A DNA stretch of 10,164 nucleotides from NCBI GenBank assembly GCA_946886545.1, contig CAMPIU010000065.1:1-10164 (forward strand), written 5' to 3'. A model generated the notes under the pieces. It was not told the origin of the DNA and ran no database searches. It was given only the letters and a program-made list of their open reading frames with translations. Each line of letters begins with the position of its first letter. Positions within the stretch are counted from its first letter, which is position 1. The DNA comes from an uncultured Flavobacteriales bacterium (GTDB lineage Bacteria > Bacteroidota > Bacteroidia > Flavobacteriales > Crocinitomicaceae). A program made the translations under genes and the position numbers. Below, piece after piece: positions 1 to 7,471 of the stretch.

Positions 1-72
1 ACCTAATTGCGTTTCTTCAACCATTGCCCGGATAGCGGCACTTTTGCGGTTTCTTCGTGGACGAATATTCAT
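1..72 (-). CDS. hemB: Delta-aminolevulinic acid dehydratase (porphobilinogen synthase), N-terminal fragment
   Basis: Only the first 24 codons lie in the window; the gene continues past the left edge. HemB condenses two 5-aminolevulinate molecules into porphobilinogen, an early step of haem and other tetrapyrrole synthesis in the cytoplasm. The assignment rests on the N-terminal motif RRNRKSAAIRAMVEET, close to the conserved Arg-Arg-x-Arg...Ile-Arg start of bacterial HemB proteins as I know the family. The catalytic lysines and metal-binding cysteines lie outside the window. The ATG at 72-70 is the only in-frame start seen near the motif; the ATG at 77-75 is in another frame. No TAnnTTTG promoter is obvious upstream. 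It is transcribed divergently from the lipoprotein gene at 338. Fragment length is the main limit on confidence. Confidence 0.82.
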   Translation of the reverse strand, partial: MNIRPRRNRKSAAIRAMVEETQLG

Positions 73-122
73 AACATGTTTCTTAAAAGAAAAGTGAATT
101 CTAAAACTTTACGTCCTTTGCT

Positions 123-164
123 TCTTTGCGGTGAGAATAAAAGATCACTATTTAACCGCAAAGA
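123..164. repeat. Inverted repeat with CTTTGCGGT arms in the hemB/lipoprotein divergent region
   Basis: The 10-bp arms at 123-132 (TCTTTGCGGT) and 155-164 (ACCGCAAAGA) are perfect reverse complements separated by 22 bases. A GTGA/TCAC pair just inside could extend the stem after an asymmetric bulge. To the right, 165-183 continues with degenerate copies of the same word (gaacgcagagg). From general familiarity, strings such as ACCGCAAAGnnCGCAAAG recur between genes in Bacteroidota, often near GxxExxY-family genes; no such gene is visible here. The element fills part of the 265-bp gap at 73-337, in which I see no gene. Function is unknown. Confidence 0.55.
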
Positions 165-337
165 GTGAAAGAACGCAGAGGGCACTTACATTCTCATACA
201 AGTGATACAAATTTAATTAGAATCCGGAACTATTCGTTCAAATCGTCGTTTTAAACAATTCTAATTCAGAATTTTCAATAAGGCCGTTCCATTAACATTT
301 TTTTGTATATTTTCGTCAGTACGTTAACGAAGAAACA

Positions 338-1234
338 ATGCGACTTATGAATAAGCTATTAACTACTTTCACAATAAGTACTGGGATTGTACTTATGATT
401 AGCTCTTGTGGTTCAGAGGAGGAAAAAAAGCCTGAAATAAGTAAAGAAGTTATTGACCCCAATAGCTCTTTGAATGCGAAGTTCGATGACAAGATCTTTA
501 GTATTCCCTCCCCGATGCAAATGGCAATGCTCCTTGAGGAGTCCAAATCGCCCTATAACGAGTTCTTATTGAATGATCTGGACAAAGTGGGTGATTACAC
601 ATCTGAATACAAGAAAGCCTTAAACCTTGGGATTTACGGAACGGATCTGGGATACGTTTCGATCTACAAACAAAACAGTATTGCTTTAAAGTATCTTTCA
701 ACTATCGAGAAATTAACGAGTAAATTGGGTTTGGAAGGAGCTTTCGACAAAGATTTCATGTCTCGCTTCGAGAAGAATTCCACCAATAAAGATTCCATGA
801 TGGTAATTGTTTCTGATGCCTTCAAAAAATCAGATAACTTCCTGAAATCAAATAACCGTAAAAGTGTTTCTGCATTGATCCTTGTTGGTGGTTGGATCGA
901 ATCTATGTATTTGGCATGCAACATCAATAAAGAAAATGAAAACCAAAAGATTTTGGATCGCATAGCTGAACAAAGCGAAACGTTAAATACGATCATTGAG
1001 CTGCTTACAGACTATAATAAAAAAGGCGAATGGGATGAGTTGATCAAAGACATGAAAGATTTGAAATTCTATTTCGATCAGATCACGAACAATTATGAAT
1101 ACATGACGCCTGTTACCAACGCCAAAAAGAAAATAACAACTTTAAGACATAAAACGGTAGTCACTGTTGACTCCAGCACCCTGAATTTTATTAATCAGAA
1201 AATCGAATCAATTCGAGGAAAAATAATCGAATAA
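338..1234 (+). CDS. Outer-membrane lipoprotein of unknown function, first gene of the ABC operon
   Basis: This 298-residue protein starts with a lipoprotein signal peptide: basic residues (Arg2, Lys6), a hydrophobic stretch at about 7-21 and the lipobox I-S-S-C with Cys24 as the lipidated residue. Directly behind the Cys comes Gly-Ser-Glu-Glu-Glu-Lys-Lys. In Bacteroidota an acidic stretch at this place can act as a surface-export signal for lipoproteins, so exposure on the cell surface is possible (inference). The mature part looks mostly helical with many Lys, Glu and Asn residues. It resembles a Bacteroidota lipoprotein family I recall only as uncharacterised, with recognisable stretches around FSIPSPMQMA, NLGIYGTDLGYVSIY and GGWIESMYLA. 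Met4 (347) is an alternative start that leaves the signal peptide intact. TATATTTT at 306-313 is a poor match to a promoter -7 box. Only 10 bp separate it from the next gene. Possible roles are a substrate-binding or docking partner of the ABC protein; no function can be assigned. Confidence 0.85.
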   Translation: MRLMNKLLTTFTISTGIVLMISSCGSEEEKKPEISKEVIDPNSSLNAKFDDKIFSIPSPMQMAMLLEESKSPYNEFLLNDLDKVGDYTSEYKKALNLGIYGTDLGYVSIYKQNSIALKYLSTIEKLTSKLGLEGAFDKDFMSRFEKNSTNKDSMMVIVSDAFKKSDNFLKSNNRKSVSALILVGGWIESMYLACNINKENENQKILDRIAEQSETLNTIIELLTDYNKKGEWDELIKDMKDLKFYFDQITNNYEYMTPVTNAKKKITTLRHKTVVTVDSSTLNFINQKIESIRGKIIE

Positions 1235-1244
1235 CACTAGTCGT

Positions 1245-1667
1245 ATGAAAAAGTTAGCATTATATAGCATTTTTACCTTATTCGTTGGATTTGGAGTAAA
1301 TGCACAGGATTGTGAGACCTTAGTAAAGAATTGTGAAGAGATTCTGAAAGGAAAAGAAAAGAATTTCGTTTCTGACGGACAGGTTTATACCGCTTTTTTA
1401 GATCGTGAGAAAGCAGAGTTCAAAACCACCTTCTTCGGAGGAACGACTTATCGAATTGCTGCCACAGCAGGTACTGACGATGAATACGTCATTTTCACCG
1501 TAAAAGACTTGCAGGGAATGGTACTTTTCACTAACAGAAAATATAAAAACTCCAGCTACTGGGATTTTAAAGTTCCGAGAACAATTCCCGTGATCATCGA
1601 GACAGAATTAGACATGGACAAAAAAATTACAGGCTGTGCCGTAATGATGATCGGATTCAAGAGATAA
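1245..1667 (+). CDS. Small secreted or periplasmic protein of unknown function
   Basis: The 140-residue product begins with a Sec signal peptide: Lys2-Lys3, a hydrophobic core at about 4-18 and a cleavage site after Val-Asn-Ala (Ala20) or after Gln21. The mature protein, about 120 residues, starts with Asp-Cys. It has three cysteines (23, 29 and 131), so a disulfide joining the N-terminal region to the C-terminal end is possible outside the cytoplasm. The segment 60-120 alternates hydrophobic and polar residues (FKTTFFGGTTYRIAAT, YVIFTV, MVLFTN), as expected of a small beta-sandwich, and the C-terminal VMMIGFKR looks like a last strand. I do not recognise the family. It lies 10 bp after the lipoprotein gene and 27 bp before the ABC transporter gene on the same strand, so it is probably co-transcribed and may be an envelope partner of that transporter (inference). 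Confidence 0.8.
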   Translation: MKKLALYSIFTLFVGFGVNAQDCETLVKNCEEILKGKEKNFVSDGQVYTAFLDREKAEFKTTFFGGTTYRIAATAGTDDEYVIFTVKDLQGMVLFTNRKYKNSSYWDFKVPRTIPVIIETELDMDKKITGCAVMMIGFKR

Positions 1668-1694
1668 TAATTGTAAAATAAATTCCAGAATAGC

Positions 1695-4600
1695 ATGAGT
1701 GAACGCATACTCCGCGCTCTAATGCAGTTATTCGCGATTATCGCGAAGGTTGACGAAGTAACAGACCCAACAAGTGAAGCCATTGAAAGTTCCAATGGCA
1801 GACGAATTGTAGAAGCATTTTTACGAACTGAATTAAACGACGAATTACTCCAGAAGTATATCCAGTTATTTGACGAGTTCTTATTAGTTCACCACCAGGG
1901 ATCAGCAAAAAAAGACGGGCAGCGCAAAAGAACATCTGTAAATTCGGTGAAAGTTCTGCGCATCTGCGCTCAGATCAATGAAGAGCTTACCCAGCGACAA
2001 AAAATGATCGTGTTGCTGCGTATTTTTGACTTTATACATGCAAACGACCAGGTTCATGAACAGGAGCAGGAATTCGTGCATACTGTTTCTGAATCCTTCA
2101 ATATCCCTGATCTTGAATATCAGCAACTAAAATCTTTCGTAGAAGCAAACAATGAAACGGTTCTCGATGATGATCATTTCATGTATATCACTGAGAAAAA
2201 TCTGGATCTATCCCAGGCGAAACTGATCAAATTGGACGGATTGGACGGAACGATCTCGGTAATCCGGGTGGAAAGTGTCAATATTTTGTTCTTCAGATAT
2301 TTCGGACATGATGAATTGATCCTCAACGGTCAGATCGTTTCCAATGAAAGAAGACATATTTTAAACCAGGGGTCTACCCTTCGTACGAATAAGTCCGCAC
2401 CGATTTATTACAGTGATGTGATTTCGAGGTTCCTGAACGATGCAAACCAAGAGAAAATCACCTTCAAAGTGGATCATCTGCAGTTCCATTTCAATAGTGG
2501 TAAAATTGGGTTGCATGAAATCAATTTCATTGAACAATCCGGGAAACTGCTCGGTGTAATGGGTGGATCAGGAGCCGGGAAATCAACTTTCCTGAACGTT
2601 CTGAACGGAAACTACGCTCCCTCACACGGTGCTGTGACTATTAATGGTGTGGATCTGCATCGCGAAAAATCGAAATTGGAAGGTGTGATTGGTTTTGTTT
2701 CTCAGGATGATTTGCTGATTGAGGAATTGACTGTTTTCCAAAACTTGTACTTCAATGCGAAATTGTGTTTCAACGACCTGTCGGAATCTCAGTTAAAGAA
2801 AAAAGTATTGGACCTGCTTTCTGACATCGGTTTGGGAGATGCGAAGCATTTGAAAGTTGGAAGTCCGCTGGAGAAAACTATTTCCGGAGGACAAAGAAAG
2901 CGTTTGAATATTGCACTTGAATTGATTCGCGAACCAGCGGTAATGTTCGTTGATGAACCGACTTCAGGACTTTCTTCACGTGATTCCGAAAATATTATGG
3001 ACATGCTCAAGGAACTTTCTTTGAAAGGAAAGTTGATCTTTGTAGTTATCCATCAACCCTCATCGGAGATCTTCAAAATGTTCGATAAACTCTTGATCCT
3101 GGATCAGGGCGGTTACCCGATTTTTGACGGAAATCCGATTGATGCGGTCGTTTATTTCAAAACACATGTTCATCATGTAAATGCAAACGAACGCGAATGT
3201 CCGATTTGCGGTAATGTGAACCCTGAACAGATTTTCAATATCATTGAATCAAAAGTAGTCGATGAATACGGAAACCAAACCAAGGTCAGAAAAGTAACAC
3301 CAAGAGAATGGAATGAACGATATCTTTCTCATTACAAGAATTCGGATATCGAGGAAATTGTGGAACCGGTTAAAGGAACTTCACGAATTGCCAATAAGAT
3401 CAGACAGTTCAAAGTTTTTTTCCTGAGAGATGTATTGAGCAAATTGGCAAATAAGCAATACATGTTTATCAACATGCTTGAAGCTCCTGTTTTAGCTGCA
3501 ATTCTTTCATTCTTCGTTAAATTCTTTAATACAGATGGAAAAGGACATGAAGATTATGTCTTCTACGAAAATGAAAACATTCCCCAGTATTTGTTTATAT
3601 CTGTCGTAGTCGCACTTTTCTTAGGTTTAACAGTTGCTGCCGAAGAGATTATTAAAGACAAGAAAATCCTGAAACGCGAAAGTTTCCTGAATCTTTCCTT
3701 AGGTTCTTACCTCTGGTCAAAGATCCTTATAATGTTCATTGTTTCTGCTATCCAAACCGCATTTTTTGTACTTATCGGGAACCTGATTCTTGAAATTCAC
3801 GGTTTGTGGTGGGAATATTGGGTAATTTTATTTTCCACATCCTGCATGGCAAACGTTCTTGGATTAAATATTTCAAGTGCGTTTAACTCCGCGAAGGTCA
3901 TTTACATCATTGTTCCTTTACTGATCATTCCGCAATTGATCTTTTCAGGTGTTATCGTGAAGTTTGATAAGCTCCACCCTATTTTCTCTTCCAATAACGA
4001 AGTTCCGTGGATTGGAAACGCAATGGCATCCCGTTGGGCGTATGAAGCTCTGGCTGTTGTTCAGGCCGTTGATAACGAACACGAAAGCCGGCAATTTGAA
4101 TTGCATCAAAAACAAAGTAATGCCAGCTGGAAAAGAGATTACTGGATTCCGGAAATGAAGAATCAGTTGACAATCCTGGCCGACAAGAAATCTTCTTCAA
4201 AAGATTTTGAGAAAGCAAAACGAATCCTGACCAATGAAGTTGAAAAGGAAATTTCAAATTGGGCAAATTTGGAATGTAAAGATTGTGTAGCCGGTTTGAA
4301 TAAATTGCAAAAAGATAAATCTTCCGTTCAGGAGGTTCAATTCAATGTGGCTGCTTTCCTGGAAATGCTTAAGAAACAATACAATTTGACATACAACCAA
4401 ACTACAGAAGCATTGGATCAGTTGGTTCTGAAGATGGGTGAGAAAAATTTCGAAGCTTCCCAGGCTGCTTTTGTCAATGAAAGTTTACAGGACTTGGTTA
4501 CAAACCGTACTGAAGTACAAAAAATTATTGTTGCGGATGATGAATTGATCCAGAAGGATGATCCGCTTTATATGGACCCGAAGAATACACGTTTATTGGA

Positions 4601-4775
4601 TGCACCTTTTTATACTTACAAGAAATATTGGTTTGGTATTCCAATGAGTACTTTCCTTGCAAATGTTTTAGTCTTGTGGGGAATGACAGTCCTGATGATC
4701 GTTGCACTTTATTATGATCTGCTTCGGAAATTCCTGACTCTTTTCACAAGGGTAAAATCCAGAAATAATTCATAA
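1695..4775 (+). CDS. ABCG-type ABC half-transporter with TerB-like N-terminal region
   Basis: The product has 1026 residues. Region 1-150 is helical and resembles TerB-like domains in two halves, the second with Asp118...Glu122/Glu124 in the usual acidic pattern. Region 155-255 is beta-rich and weakly FHA-like (LILNGQ, LNQGSTLR). The ATPase occupies about 257-490: Walker A GGSGAGKST (290-298), Q-loop Gln337, signature ISGGQRKR (396-403), Walker B ending Asp420-Glu421 and switch His453 in VIHQPSS. The NPEQIFNII stretch (509-517) matches the NPADFF-like linker of eukaryotic ABCG proteins and follows a CPIC pair (Cys502, Cys505). Membrane helices are predicted at about 592-610, 630-650, 674-698, 703-726, 735-756 and 985-1007. 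Between the last two lies a periplasmic loop of about 220 residues, far larger than in typical ABCG proteins, partly helical and holding a second CxxC (861-864). ATPase and permease share one chain, so a dimer is expected. Substrate is unknown; export or lipid/envelope movement is inferred. It ends the lipoprotein operon. All catalytic motifs are intact. Confidence 0.93.
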   Translation: MSERILRALMQLFAIIAKVDEVTDPTSEAIESSNGRRIVEAFLRTELNDELLQKYIQLFDEFLLVHHQGSAKKDGQRKRTSVNSVKVLRICAQINEELTQRQKMIVLLRIFDFIHANDQVHEQEQEFVHTVSESFNIPDLEYQQLKSFVEANNETVLDDDHFMYITEKNLDLSQAKLIKLDGLDGTISVIRVESVNILFFRYFGHDELILNGQIVSNERRHILNQGSTLRTNKSAPIYYSDVISRFLNDANQEKITFKVDHLQFHFNSGKIGLHEINFIEQSGKLLGVMGGSGAGKSTFLNVLNGNYAPSHGAVTINGVDLHREKSKLEGVIGFVSQDDLLIEELTVFQNLYFNAKLCFNDLSESQLKKKVLDLLSDIGLGDAKHLKVGSPLEKTISGGQRKRLNIALELIREPAVMFVDEPTSGLSSRDSENIMDMLKELSLKGKLIFVVIHQPSSEIFKMFDKLLILDQGGYPIFDGNPIDAVVYFKTHVHHVNANERECPICGNVNPEQIFNIIESKVVDEYGNQTKVRKVTPREWNERYLSHYKNSDIEEIVEPVKGTSRIANKIRQFKVFFLRDVLSKLANKQYMFINMLEAPVLAAILSFFVKFFNTDGKGHEDYVFYENENIPQYLFISVVVALFLGLTVAAEEIIKDKKILKRESFLNLSLGSYLWSKILIMFIVSAIQTAFFVLIGNLILEIHGLWWEYWVILFSTSCMANVLGLNISSAFNSAKVIYIIVPLLIIPQLIFSGVIVKFDKLHPIFSSNNEVPWIGNAMASRWAYEALAVVQAVDNEHESRQFELHQKQSNASWKRDYWIPEMKNQLTILADKKSSSKDFEKAKRILTNEVEKEISNWANLECKDCVAGLNKLQKDKSSVQEVQFNVAAFLEMLKKQYNLTYNQTTEALDQLVLKMGEKNFEASQAAFVNESLQDLVTNRTEVQKIIVADDELIQKDDPLYMDPKNTRLLDAPFYTYKKYWFGIPMSTFLANVLVLWGMTVLMIVALYYDLLRKFLTLFTRVKSRNNS

Positions 4776-4786
4776 AGATTATGACA

Positions 4787-4824
4787 AATAATTAGGGGCG
4801 GAAAATTTTCCGCCCCTAATTATT
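4787..4824. terminator. Bidirectional terminator, 38-bp perfect palindrome
   Basis: Arms 4787-4805 and 4806-4824 are exact reverse complements with no spacer. A GC core (aggggcgg / ccgcccct) is flanked by AT-rich outer arms, and the central AAAATTTT would open into the loop in RNA. It sits between the convergent ABC gene (stop at 4775) and fabG (stop at 4840). Each strand gives a GC stem followed by an AT-rich tail, although the T-runs are interrupted by A. Symmetry and position both fit a shared intrinsic terminator. Confidence 0.85.
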
Positions 4825-4839
4825 ATTATGATTTGTAAA

Positions 4840-5586
4840 TTACATCAACATTCCCCCGCACACATGCAGTGTTTGTCCTGTAACATAAGCTGACATATCA
4901 GACGCTAAGAAAACTACAGCATTCGCAACATCAATAGGTTGCCCTCCTCTTTTTAACGGAATTGAATTCCTCCATTCTTCCACCACTTTCTGGTCTAGAG
5001 CTCCGGTCATCTCAGTTTCAATGAAACCCGGAGCAATTGCATTGCAACGAATACTTCTTGAACCTAATTCCTGAGCTACGGATTTTGTAAACCCGATCAA
5101 ACCTGCTTTTGAAGCAGCATAATTTGCCTGGCCTGCATTTCCGCTGACACCAACTACTGATGACATATTTATAATAGATCCTGAACGTGCTTTTAACATT
5201 GGGCGCTGAACAGCTTTTGTTAAATTAAATGCAGACTTCAAATTCGTATTGATTACTTCGTCCCACTGTTCTTCAGTCATGCGCATCAAAAGCGTGTCAC
5301 GAGTAATCCCGGCATTGTTTACAAGAACATCTATTGTTCCGAATTTCTCAACTACATCATCAACCAATTTTTGTGCCTGGTCAAAATTCGCAGCATCTGA
5401 TTTAAATCCAACCGCTACTCCTCCGTTTGCAGTCAGTTCTGATTCCAAAGCACGTGCTTTCTCTTCTGAAGATAAATATGTAAAAGCGACTTTTGCACCT
5501 TGCTTTACACATTCTTCTGCAATCGACTTGCCAATTCCTCTGGATGCTCCGGTAATTAATACAACTTTATTATCTAATAATCCCAT
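4840..5586 (-). CDS. fabG: 3-oxoacyl-[acyl-carrier-protein] reductase
   Basis: FabG reduces 3-oxoacyl-ACP to 3-hydroxyacyl-ACP with NADPH in the fatty-acid elongation cycle. The 248-residue product is a classical short-chain dehydrogenase of about the usual FabG length. The cofactor motif TGASRGIG is at 12-19, NNAG at 90-93, Asn115 in the NTNLKS motif, catalytic Ser143 and the YxxxK pair Tyr156/Lys160, followed by the APG turn at 185-187. The MRMTEEQWDEVINTNL segment is very typical of FabG rather than of other SDR enzymes. The ATG at 5586-5584 is preferred over an in-frame TTG at 5607: the TTG is the end of a promoter -7 box and would add seven residues the family lacks. It has its own promoter upstream and shares a terminator with the convergent ABC gene. 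No other fatty-acid gene is adjacent in the window, so it stands apart from any fab cluster here. Confidence 0.95.
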   Translation of the reverse strand: MGLLDNKVVLITGASRGIGKSIAEECVKQGAKVAFTYLSSEEKARALESELTANGGVAVGFKSDAANFDQAQKLVDDVVEKFGTIDVLVNNAGITRDTLLMRMTEEQWDEVINTNLKSAFNLTKAVQRPMLKARSGSIINMSSVVGVSGNAGQANYAASKAGLIGFTKSVAQELGSRSIRCNAIAPGFIETEMTGALDQKVVEEWRNSIPLKRGGQPIDVANAVVFLASDMSAYVTGQTLHVCGGMLM

Positions 5587-5604
5587 GTATATTTTTTTGG
5601 TCTT

Positions 5605-5634
5605 CAAATATAGGAAAGGTTTCTCTGATACAAA
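5605..5634 (-). promoter_or_regulatory. Bacteroidota-type promoter of fabG
   Basis: On the minus strand, TTTG (5634-5631) is followed after 18 bases by TATATTTG (5612-5605), an exact match to the Bacteroidota housekeeping -33/-7 pattern TTTG...TAnnTTTG. The transcript would start around 5599, giving a short A-rich leader of about a dozen bases before the ATG at 5586 and no Shine-Dalgarno sequence, as is common in this phylum. Confidence 0.75.
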
Positions 5635-5707
5635 TGAATTCGAATACGAACTTATCCTTAAAGCAATGTTGAAAGACTTTTACTGATCACTAGTCACTAA
5701 TTAATTA

Positions 5708-7417
5708 CTAGTTAAAGAAATCCCAGGAAACCCCGAAACGAAATTGAAGCGATGGTACCGGATAACCAACTCCTTCGAAATTGGTAGACTCTAAGAATGT
5801 CTGCTCAATATTTTCAACACGAACAAACCATCTGAAATATCCCAGATCAAACTGACTGAAAAAATGCAGTTTCATCATATCTCCGAATTGTTGTCCTGAA
5901 CTAAGAAGCGAATACGAATTGATCTGAGGAACAAAATCGATCAGTTGGTAATGACTTATGTAACCAACTTCGACACCGGTCACGGTTTTTAGTTTTTTAG
6001 CCTTGAACAAGCCTCCGTTATAAGCAATTCGTCCGGAAATCAACCAATTTGGCAATAAATTCCCCGTACTTTCTCGATAACTTGCTCTTCCCTGGATCAA
6101 TAGTTTCTTGAATGAATATTCGAATCCGGCCTGAATCCCTAAGACGTTCAAGGAGGTCAAAGTATCTTGTCTCCATTTATTTTGAATAAAAACCGGCATT
6201 TTCGAATTGTTTTCCAGAAATGCCTGGACGAAGAAAGGAACAAAGCGATTCTTGTTGATCCAGTTGAATTTAGCCGTGGTTCTTGTGCTTAATATTTTGG
6301 AAGTCCAATCGTAAGTCAAAGTATTGCCGTAATAAGCCCGTTGATAATTCTCCGGGTATTGCCTGCTTAATCCCGCATTTAAAGAAAAAAGATTCGTCCG
6401 GAAGGATTTCTTTGCTTCAGCCGCAACCTGCATTTCTCCATTGGCACCGACAAAGGTGTAGTTTGCAACCGCATTAAGAGAATATCCTTTAATGACAAGG
6501 TCCAATGCTGCAAAACCGTAAGCTTCTGTTGTGTCCTGATGAATGAGCATGTTGTCGTAGTCCCAGTAACGGGTTCCAAGACCGGCCTCAATGTTAAATC
6601 CCCGGTTTTTGTAAAAAAAACCTCCGTTCAGTCTCAATGAAGACAATTCCCAGTAATCATTCGTACTTATCGAATCATAGTTATAGAATCCGTAGATACT
6701 CTCCAGTGTATCCTGTTCAAAATAACGCTGGTTCTTTATATCCAGTTTCGGCTGCAGGATCAAACCGATTTTTTGAAGGGAATCCTTTGTGAAAGAAATA
6801 TAGTTCTTCCAATCAATATGCAGTTCTTTTGTTTTATTCCCTGCATTCTCTTTTTGTACCGGATGAAATAGAAGAGCAAATCCTTCACGGACCGTATCAC
6901 CAAGTAGCCCGTCACTGAACTGGTTATTATTTCCATAAAAGGAAACATCCAGGATTGTTCCGTAAAACCGGGAGCGATGCATTAATCCAAGTTGTACTGA
7001 GTTTCTCTCGAAACTGGAATTTCTTAAATTCCCGCTATTGCTTCTGCGGGCATAATCAAACTGGATAAATGTGTTCGAATCGAGCGAATGTGTATAGGTG
7101 ATTTTCCCAAACTGGTCCGCTCTGGATCCCATTGAATATTCAAAAGCAATGTGTGGAATCGACGAGAACCTTCGTGCCTGAGGCTTGAACCAGCTTGTAT
7201 TTAAATCTGAAAAAGAGAAATGAAACAGGAAGGGATTGAAATCTCCCGGAAGCGTATGCTGGTAATTTGCCATGTTAGCATCTACGGAATCCAGTTCACC
7301 GGAAATGCGATGGCCTGGCTTCAGTGTATCCTGGAAGTAATTCCCAAAGGGGGATTGTGCCTGGCTAATAAGCTGGCAAAAAGGGGTGACGAGTAGAAAC
7401 AAAGCCCATTTCTTCAT
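5708..7417 (-). CDS. Putative outer-membrane porin (Bacteroidota porin family)
   Basis: The 569-residue product has a Sec signal peptide (Lys2-Lys3, hydrophobic 4-18, cleavage near Ala20/Gln21). The mature chain is a run of alternating beta strands rich in Tyr, Phe, Trp, Asn and Gly, for example FIQFDYARRSNSGNL and AVANYTFVGANGEM, and ends LQFRFGVSWDFFN. That closing amphipathic strand with aromatic residues is what beta-barrel outer-membrane proteins use for assembly. The pattern fits the Bacteroidota putative-porin family (Pfam Porin_10, assigned from memory of its features). A general diffusion pore is presumed; the substrate is unknown. The start lies 75 bp downstream of the rpsT stop, with a strong terminator-like hairpin in that gap and no clear TAnnTTTG promoter, so transcription may depend on read-through. 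No break or missing part is seen. Confidence 0.85.
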   Translation of the reverse strand: MKKWALFLLVTPFCQLISQAQSPFGNYFQDTLKPGHRISGELDSVDANMANYQHTLPGDFNPFLFHFSFSDLNTSWFKPQARRFSSIPHIAFEYSMGSRADQFGKITYTHSLDSNTFIQFDYARRSNSGNLRNSSFERNSVQLGLMHRSRFYGTILDVSFYGNNNQFSDGLLGDTVREGFALLFHPVQKENAGNKTKELHIDWKNYISFTKDSLQKIGLILQPKLDIKNQRYFEQDTLESIYGFYNYDSISTNDYWELSSLRLNGGFFYKNRGFNIEAGLGTRYWDYDNMLIHQDTTEAYGFAALDLVIKGYSLNAVANYTFVGANGEMQVAAEAKKSFRTNLFSLNAGLSRQYPENYQRAYYGNTLTYDWTSKILSTRTTAKFNWINKNRFVPFFVQAFLENNSKMPVFIQNKWRQDTLTSLNVLGIQAGFEYSFKKLLIQGRASYRESTGNLLPNWLISGRIAYNGGLFKAKKLKTVTGVEVGYISHYQLIDFVPQINSYSLLSSGQQFGDMMKLHFFSQFDLGYFRWFVRVENIEQTFLESTNFEGVGYPVPSLQFRFGVSWDFFN

Positions 7418-7435
7418 GAAACTTTATTAAAACAC

Positions 7436-7471
7436 AAAAAGGTCTTATCGCCATTGGCTGACAAGACCCTT
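7436..7471 (-). terminator. Intrinsic terminator after rpsT
   Basis: On the minus strand GGTCTTGTC (7468-7460) pairs with GATAAGACC (7449-7441), nine pairs with one G-U. Inside, after a single bulged A, GCC/GGC pairs around a three-base loop. TTTTT (7440-7436) follows directly, and outer A-T and G-U pairs extend the stem over the T-run. This is a classic Rho-independent terminator 22 bases past the rpsT stop and 18 bases before the porin start. Confidence 0.82.

Noticed and set aside
300..320. TATATTTT at 306-313 as promoter of the lipoprotein operon
   Set aside because: The last G of TAnnTTTG is missing and no TTG lies at the right distance upstream, so it is noted in the gene entry only and not annotated.
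664..996. Open minus-strand frame of 110 codons inside the lipoprotein gene
   Set aside because: It is antisense to a gene with clear signal peptide and operon context, and shows no coding features of its own.
5249..5686. Open plus-strand frame of 145 codons opposite fabG
   Set aside because: It is antisense to the conserved N-terminal half of fabG, its product is Ser/Phe-rich without family features, and it arises from the codon use of the real gene.
5684..5713. Repeated ACTAGT and AATTAATT words after the porin gene, considered as a terminator
   Set aside because: The possible stems are short and AT-only and no T-run follows, so the symmetry is not convincing.
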